This document shows, piece by piece, positions 10,501-19,500 of a stretch of DNA of 64,000 nucleotides. The stretch covers positions 224,024 through 288,023 of the forward strand of contig CAJNDS010002492.1 of NCBI GenBank assembly GCA_905221605.1, read 5' to 3'. Source of the stretch: Symbiodinium natans. Its lineage: Eukaryota > Sar > Dinophyceae > Suessiales > Symbiodiniaceae. Below the pieces are notes generated by a model. The model ran no database searches, was not told where the DNA came from, and worked only from the letters and a program-made list of their open reading frames with translations. The position numbers were made by a program, and so were the translations under genes. How positions within the stretch are numbered: the stretch's first letter is position 1; each line of letters starts with the position of its first letter.

Positions 10501-13500
10501 TGAAAAAAAAAAGGTTTTGCGGTGCCTTTGGGGTTTCTGCACGCACTCCCTACAACAGCAGGCTCTACTGTAGGATACTGGGATTTTTCGGACTTTCCTA
10601 AACCGCTAGGGGGCGTTCTGAATGTTTTGCCACAGCGCTCCAACCAGGCAATGCCGATAAGCCCAACTTTGGTATCATTCTGAATGTACAGTAGAAGCCA
10701 AAAAGTTGGAAACTGAATAACCTCAATCCCTAAGAGTAAAGTACAGGGAATCTGCAGCGGGCGCTGCAATGGTAGGGGCGTATCGGGCTCAACAGGGTCT
10801 CCACACTTCAGTGCACCAAGAGCTCCACGCTCTCACACCTTTTCCAACGAGCACGCAAGCTCGGTCCGATGGCTCAGTGGCAAAGTCAGGTAGCTACGAG
10901 GGGCCCCTCAAGCCACTGGCAGCATATGGAGATGGGGTATGCATCTGATTGAAGCTATACATGTTGCACCACCCCAAAAAGGAGTCAGATGCAGACAGCC
11001 AGTGATCATTCGGGTCCCCAAACAAATGCTTGTCTACAGCATCTACAGCACTCTTACCTATCTTCTTCCCTTTCTTGGCGGCTGTGAAGTCGGGGTCGAA
11101 CTTGATGCTCCACACACCAGTCTTCAAGAACTTGAGAAGGCCGATGCGGCTGTCCATTCTTTTCTTTGTCAAGGCATCAGCGAGGTCGTAGTCCGATGCC
11201 AGCCAACGAAGTTCACACCCAGCTCTGCTTAGGTTGTCCCGAAGCTGGAACGCCTGCAATGCCGAGCGCATGTTGCTCAGCCCAAGCAACGGCGACTCAT
11301 TCAGCTCCACCGCGTCGTAACCTCCTCGGGAGTCCGTGCATAACACTCCCTTCACCTTCAGGACTTGCTTCTCCGTGAGCTCCACCAAATCGCGACGAAG
11401 TTCACGGCGATGTTGTAGTCCTCCGGCCCCATGAAGCTCCGACCATAACAGTCTCGTCCGGAAGTTATGATCTTCCGCCTCCAAGATCGACTGTACCTCG
11501 GCGTCGTTCGATCCAATCGCCTTCCTTTTCACCTTCCAACTGCGCCATGCCAGCAGTGACATCTCGCACACCTGGCCACTCAGACATTCAGGTCCTGCAG
11601 CCAACGTCACTAAGCCACCGGTTGAATCACCCTTCGGCCGGTTGTTGTGCGCCTGGTCGCCCATGGAGATGAAGACTACCTCCGTCCAGTGCTTGGCCTG
11701 GGGAAATTTCTTGAACTCCAGCTTTACTGGATTCTGTCTGACTTCTCCCACCATCATCTGTATCTCCCGCGCGGTCTCCAAGGTTCCGGACGTCACCACT
11801 TCTGTGAGAAGAAGGTTGCAGCGGGCTGTTAGCTGAGGTTGGGTTTGTATGGCCACCCACTGGAGTGCTCCCAGCGTGGTTCGGCAGGCCTCCACTTCTC
11901 GTCGTTCTAGAGGACCATTTTGTCGAAGACGATCAGGCTCAATCTCGATGTCCTGAATCGATTCGATGTAATACGACTGATCCACCACGATCTTGTTGAA
12001 GCCATTCTTGTCCTTGACCGTCGTTACATCAGTTCCAGCATGGCGGTAGGAGTTCTTCTTTGTCATTCCCCACTTGTAGGCATTGTTGATCTTCTCTTTG
12101 ATTTCACACCACTCGGCCGAAGTTCCATCGCCAATTCGATGAAAATCATCCACATGACCACCCATACTGCCAATCACTTTCGGGTGGTCCTCATCCATGT
12201 CGGTCTTTGACAACCAAACCCACAAGCATCGCTCTCCAAGTACCGGTTGCGCTCCAAGCTCTGTCAATCGCTTATGCAGAGCTAGCCACAGTCCACGAGG
12301 TGCCGTCGTGCTGCCGTAGATGTTCCGAAGGATTCTCATAATCCCTTCCGCACCAACATCTAGTGCTTGACGAAGCTCTTCCACTCCTGTCGTCCACAGC
12401 TCCTGATCTGCTTCTGTGGGTTGCGTCTGTAGAAAGGCTGTAGCCAAGTCCAGCCCTTCAAGTTCCCACTGATGGTGCGCCGCCATGGTGTACAGGAGAT
12501 TGCGACCAAGACTCGACTGCACAGGGCTCGCAGTCTTGAAGGAAGGATCCAGCAGGCTTGGATGCTGGAACCCTAGTAGTACGATGCGAGCTTTGGCCTT
12601 TCGAGCGCCATCCTTCGTGTGCAACGTCGCCGGGTTCTTCTGGGAATCATCAAGGGCCTCCTGTCGGTCCTCAGGTGGCACCAGTTTCCATGTCAACACC
12701 CAGCGCGCCTTGACGATGCGACTGCTTTCGTAGGCCTTCTTGATCTCCTCATCATCCAAGCACTTCCTCACGGCCTCATTCTTCAAGAACGAATCCACCT
12801 CCTTTGCCTTTGCCCTCGAGAACAACGGTCGCTCATGTTCGGGTAGACGGCTGATGTTCACCTCGCAGTCCCTCATTTTCTTCACCATGAAGGCCACCGG
12901 GTTCCTTTCCATCATTTTCTGATTGCTCATGTGGTTCTCCAGGTCGAACTCAATTCTGAGGAACTCCTCCACATTGTCCATCACATTGAAGAGGTCCATT
13001 TCCTCCTCTTGCTTCGCCTCCAGCATTAACTGTTCCACCCAATTTTCACCAGCTGCATCAGAACCGCCATTATCTGTTGTCGAACGAGCTCTCTTCGGTT
13101 CCGGCAGTTCGTAATCATTCACATCACCAACATGTTTCGTGGAACTTGAGGAAGTTGTCGTGGCTGTCGTTGTTGGTTCCTCATCTTCACCATCGTCCAC
13201 CATCAGTCGCTCTCCCACGGGTTTCGCCACGTAGTCACCCGGTTGGAAGGTGACCTTTCGTCGGGCCCTGCGAAAAGGCACGACCGTCGTCGTATCATCG
13301 GGTGCTTCCGGAAGTCGTGGCATCTCCACCTCATTCTCTCCGGGCTCCTCATCCACCACGTCATAGTACTCACGCTTCGGCACAATGTCCGCCAGGGATT
13401 TCCACATCGATGGATTCTCGGCCCCAGAGGTCTCATACTGAAACCGCTCCACCTCCGTCACTGGCCTCACCGAGTGCGCCGAGCATCGTAGGAGTTGATT

Positions 13501-16500
13501 TCCAACCAACACCCAGAGAATGTGTCGTTTTCCTCCAGATTCTTTTTGGTGAGGTAGTACTTCAGAGAACACCACACGTCCTGGCCCAATCCAGTGAGGT
13601 CTCCCGGACTTTTTGTAGCCGCCACGAGGTCCCTTGCATTGTTCTTGCGGCCAGACTCGTCTCCAGACTTTCACCAAATCCAGGGGCTCGTAGTTCCGCA
13701 ATGGTTGCCGCACAGAGGTGTTGCCAAGCTTCGATAGAACTCGTCGGGCACGTGTCTGGCGTGCCACTTCTTCTGCTCGCTGGCGAGCCACAACAAGTTG
13801 GGCGAAGTCGATCTTGGGGTCCACATGTTGGAACGTGCGCACATCCTCATCGGTGATGTTGTAGTTCCTGCCATAGGCCCACTGGAACGCGGAGAAGCCA
13901 GCAGTGTACTCGGTGGAGTTCAGCGCGGCGACAGCCAAGTGGAGCGTCACCTCAAGATCCTGATCCATGTTCTCAAGGTAGATGGCTGAAGCTGTAGATT
14001 TGACATCTTGCACTGAGGCTTCCACTGCTCCATGCGCCCAGCTCTCTTTCTCGGCCGTGTAGTGCAGTCCCACATTGATGGCCGATGCAAAGGCATGCAC
14101 TTGCTCCGAAACGTATGGCTTTGCCGAGTCCAGCACAAGGATTCGCGGTTTTGGAAAGGTCGACAGCCAGCGTTCAGACACGGCCTTGATCAAATCGCTG
14201 CCCGACTCGTTCTTCATCTGCAACAGGTCGTAGATCATGATGGGCTGTATCACTCTCAGTTTTGTAGCCAGGTCTACCATGAGGATGAACTTCACCTTCT
14301 TCTTGCTTCCAGGTGGCACCCACTCACCAGCATCGACACCCACAGCTTCCCAGGCTTCGTACTGCTGATGCGTCGCTGCCGGCGGTATCTGGCCCGAACT
14401 TGCACCTCCTTGTTTCAGACTGGCACATGCTGGACAGTGGTATCGCTTGGCCACATCAATCTTCCATTGAGGATGACCAGCTTCTTGCACGATACGTCCC
14501 AGGTTCTTGTTGGATGGGTGACCAGCGGCTTTGTGGAATTTGGCAACCTTGACGGTCCATCGTTCGAGCTCTGCCTTGGGCACGGGTCCACCGTCGAGAA
14601 GCTTTGGTACTTCATCGCCACGAGATTCTGAGGGATCGCCGCGAGATTCTAGGGGATCGCCACGAGATTCTAGGGGATATAGATTTCCCCCAGTGAGTGG
14701 GAACGCCAGAGCTCGTAGATCCTTGAGTTCTTGTGCATCCCAATGTGGAATGGACCGCGTTGTGAAAGCCGAGATGGTGATCCGGTATCCAGTCCAAGCT
14801 TGCGTTGCATGCCATTGATCAGGATCAAAGATCACCACCTGATTCCTTGTGGAAAGCTCGTAGCCGCTCCAAAGCTGCCCACCATGCCATCTACTCACCT
14901 TCGGTACTCCAGGCGGGGCTTCACCATGTAGCCAAAGTTCCCCGCCGGCGTAGGCACCAACTCCAACCAGGATGTTCACGGACTCCTTGAGATTGTGTAC
15001 ATCACGATGGGGCTGAGTCCTTTGGTTGTAGCCGATCATGATGCTGGTCCAGGTCTGGTTCGGCACTCGGGATTTGAGGAAGGCATTCAGGTAGCGACAT
15101 GTCCAGGGGTGTTGCCAGGTATGTTTGGTTATCCCATGCAGGCCACCATGTGAGTATGCCCCATACATCTGATAGGTGACTCCAGCCTGGCTCCCCCGCG
15201 ATCTCATCGGTCCACGGCTTGTTTTGGCGCCCTGCATCAGAACCAGAATTGCCTCACATCGTTGGAACGAAAAATCCTGTTCGCCAAGCGCAATCTTTGC
15301 CTCAAACTCGGAATTCAGCTCAGCCACAGGTCTGGGGATGCGGCTGACAAGAACATCTTTCTCATCATCTTCATCAGAGTCCTGAACGCTTTCCCGGGAG
15401 AGCAACATTTGAAGATGCCGGCCTGGAACATGTTGCGCCTTCCAGTGACGTGTGATGGCTTGGACCAACTTCCAAGGGTAGTACGCGGACTTTTCGGTCT
15501 CCTGGCCTTCGATGACAGCATGAACATGATTCCCAGGACACACCTTCGCCCTGAAGTTCTTGTGGAACAGCTCGTCCGTGGTCTTCACCATCCATTTCTT
15601 CCTGAGGAAGGCATCACCGGTCGCATTCTTCATGCCATAGTTACAGCCATCAATTCTGCAGGAAAGCCAGGGAACCCCACGTTGTTCAAGGTCTTGTTGT
15701 AGGCCCAGAAGTGCTTCCTCACGCCATCCAGCACAGGGGTATGGCCATTCGAAGTAGATTTGGACATCCTCGATCTCATCCACGGTTTCCTTGACGAAGA
15801 ACCGTACTTCACGAAGGAGCCGTCGTTCTCGACGTCGATACGCCTCCAGCTGCTCCATCTTCTCCGGCGTGTTATAGTTCACCGTTGTCCAAGCGCACCA
15901 CTTGGTACATGGCAAAGACAGCCAGATGCGTCGAGGTCGGTGTACTTGACGTAGGGCCTTAAGTCGACACCATGTCTCCTTCTTGTAGAGGTCGTAACCA
16001 GCAGCGAGGTTGATTCGTCTTGGACACAACCCTTGCTCTTGGGCTGCTTCGCTCAACCAGCTGTGAGGTGCACAGGCTACTTCCCAAAGACCATCGCGTC
16101 CATCCAGGTGCAATCCCATGAGGTGGTTGGCCAGCACGGCTGTCATCAGCGTCGCCATCTTCATCACTTGCTTGCCGGCAAAGAGCGGTAGTTCACCCCT
16201 TACTGGCCGCCCCGCTCCATCTCGTATGCCATGGCCAGATTCTGATCCTCGGTCTCGGATGCCAGTTGCCAGCTTCCCGTCGATGACTCGCCGGTCGTCA
16301 GTGGGCTTCCCGAGGTTGTAGTCGGCGTTGGTCGTGTTGTTGCGCGGACTTTCATCCCAGGGTTCTTCACCTCGGAAATGGCCGCCATGAGCTGCTCCTC
16401 CGCATCGATTTTCCGTTGCATCGCACGACATATAGTCGCTGTTGGCTGAAAGTCGCCCATCAGGGGGTGCAGCTCGGTCAGCATCCGCCGGACCATCTCG

Positions 16501-19500
16501 GGGTTCTTCACCATCGTTGTCGCCCCATGTGACCCGCTCCTTGGCACGTAGGACAACCTCAGGTCGCACACTGCGCAATGTGTCCATTGGCCGTGGGGGT
16601 TCTGCTTGGGGGTGTCCGCCACGTGCCGGTTGTAGCATGGCCACTGCTTTGATGATGCCCGCGGATCTCTCGTGTCGCCCTCCAGAGCTCTCGACGGATC
16701 CAGCGGTCGAGCTTTGGCCTTTGGGGTCTTCTCCTTGATGCCGGTCACCACAATCTTCTCCTGCTCGGGCGCCAGCTGCCGAGGGGCATATGCCGCCATC
16801 AGGCACAGAACGAAAAGAGGAAGTTGTCGAGGATGGGGTTGCTACTGCAGCACCACACATTGAAGCCGACGTGGCTGTTGGTGCAGCAGGTTGCGCAAGC
16901 TGGCATGCATGCGCATGTTCATACATACTCCACATCCTATCCCTGGCAGCTTGTAACTCTTGCTCATCGAGTTCCTCGTCCCTGCACGTCATGCTCATCC
17001 ACAGCGTCCCTAGCTCCAGAAACTGATGTTCAACATGAGCATGACCACGGCTTGCTTGGGGGCGTACAAGTACTTGGGCATGTCCATCTAGATTTCGCTG
17101 GCCATTGGTTAGGTACTCCACAATGTCAAGGGTGTAGTGGCCTTTGGGGCTGACTTGGAGTTGATATATCTCAGGTTTGGGCTCCTTGGTGTTCATGGCA
17201 AGGCCTGTCGCAAAGTCTATCATCATTCCAACACCCTTTCGTCCAAGGTAATCCATGCCAACCAAGACAGGCACGAGGGCTTGCTTATCGAGTTGAGCTT
17301 GGTAATACTCGGCAGGATTGGGAAGGGTGTACAAGGAAAAGTGTCGGGGGCTACCACTAACATCACTCGTGAGATGTACTCTGCATAGTGCACGTCCCCA
17401 CTTCCCATTGCCAAACCTGAAATACGGGCGCGAGGACTGGTCAAGTTCGATGCGGGCTCCCTTGTCCTGAGTGAGAACAGCTGCTATCAAATCCTTGATT
17501 ACCGCCTCAGGTGCCGCGGATGCCGTGGCGCCACAATCGATCATGCCCTGCTGGGGACTCAAGGGCGTAGTGGTTGCCGACGCCATCTCCATCACATCCG
17601 TCAACTCCAGTCCTCCCAGGAAGAGGTCTTGTGCGTAGGCATTCACGGTTCTCAGGCCACTCTCCTTGTTCTTGCCCTTGCTCTTCCCTTTCCAGATCGC
17701 CTGTCCTTCCAGCCACATGCCCTTCTTGGACTTGCCCTTCGCCTTTCCTTTCCCCTTGCCGATGTAGTAGCCGTTGAAGTCGTCGGCGCTCATGTGGTAG
17801 CCGTACTTGGACTTGCCCTTGCTGGGGTGACGGCGGTCCGGGCACTCACGCATGAAGTGGTTGCCGCCACAGATGTAGCATCGCCCCGAACCACCCATCT
17901 GCGCCGTGGCCCCGAAGCCTCTGTCCTTCCGCAAGGCCTGGGTCGCCTTCTGGGCATCGCTCCACGTCCTCTGTGCTTCCAGGGCCAATGCTTCCGCCAT
18001 CTTCTCCGCCTTCTGTAGCTCCTGGAGCTTTTCATCGACCACGCCTCCATCATCAGGATGTTCGTTTGCTGCCGCCTGGTAGTTCTCGTGGTACTGGTAG
18101 TCGTCGGTCCACCAGTCGTTCTCGCCCTGGGCATAGTAGCTGTCCATCCACCAGCCATCATCGTCATCCCACCAATCTTGGTAGTAGGCCTCGTGGTCCT
18201 GGTCGTCGTACTCCGCAAAGTGGGCTGAGTAGCCACCACCACCATGATGGCCGCCACCACGCTGCCCAAGCAGCTGCTCATCCCACAAGCTTTGCAAGGC
18301 CGATGCCACAACTTCGTAGTCCAGGCTGTTCTTCGTCGAGCTGAGGATGTCACGCTTCTCCTCGGCACTCAGCCCGGCGGCTTGCAGTAGCCTCCATCCA
18401 CGAAGCACGCCCATGATGAACGAGTCCGCCACCGACAGCTCGTCGATGGGTTCCTGGACAGCCGGTGTCTCAGATGGCACTGGCGTTGCAACTCGCTGTG
18501 AACCATCTCGTCGGCTGGGCGATGAACCAGTGGCCGCTCGCTGTTGCGGGGTACGAGGGTCTTCACGATCTCGGTCGGCTTCACGTCCTTCATCCGCTGC
18601 ACGTTCACCTTCGGTTGGATCGATGTCTTCGGCGGGTTCTCCGCGCTGGTCCTGGTCATAGTCCTCCTCGCCATTCCACTCATCATACCACCAGCTCCAC
18701 TGTTCTCCGCCGCCATCATCCACCGGTGGCAGGCCAAAGTCTCTCTTCTCTTGGGAGATCCCAAGTTTCTCCTCATGCAAGCGGATGATCGCCTCCGTGA
18801 ACTCTTCATGGACCAGAGTCTCCCTTACCAGGAAGTTGCCAATCGACTCGTTTTGGCCTCGGTGGAACGCAAAGTACTGCTGGCAGATCGCCGCAGCATT
18901 TGGCAGCGTCTTTCTCACCAAGGGACTCGCTGCCAACCGTTGCAAAAAGGCATGGATGCCGCCCGCGTGGTCAAAGGCCGTCTTGCTCCAGCTCATCGCC
19001 AGCAAGCGTGCTGGCCCAGATAACCGGCTCAAGAGCTTTGGTGCGCACTGCCTTCGTTTGTGCAATGGAGTAGCTTGCACAAACCAAGCAACTTCACGGG
19101 TGTAGCGCCGCCACGAGCGTGCGCTCCCGTCCCAGGCAGGCACTGCATGATCACGATCTGACATCTTGTCCTCCTTCTGGAAAATTGTAAAGCAAAACGG
19201 AAAACACGGAGAAAACTGCCGTGGAGGGGCAGGCGGACAATGGCCGGGTAGATGTGGACAATCTTCACCTCGATGGCCAAGTCCTAGCACGGCTGTCCAC
19301 AAAGCCGAAAGCGCCACCAGCAAGACTTGCTTCGGTAGCGTCGTGGTCCTGGAGCGTGACTGCTCCGCTACCAATGCAGCGGGCGCTGCAATGGTAGGGG
19401 CGTATCGGGCTCAACAGGGTCTCCACACTTCAGTGCACCAAGAGCTCCACGCTCTCACACCTTTTCCAACGAGCACGCAAGCTCGGTCCGATGGCTCAGT

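Noticed and set aside
19374-19374. TTG at 19374 as start of the element B polyprotein
   Set aside because: It lies in the primer-binding site and a eukaryotic TTG start is unlikely; the ATG at 19164 opens a Gag-like sequence.
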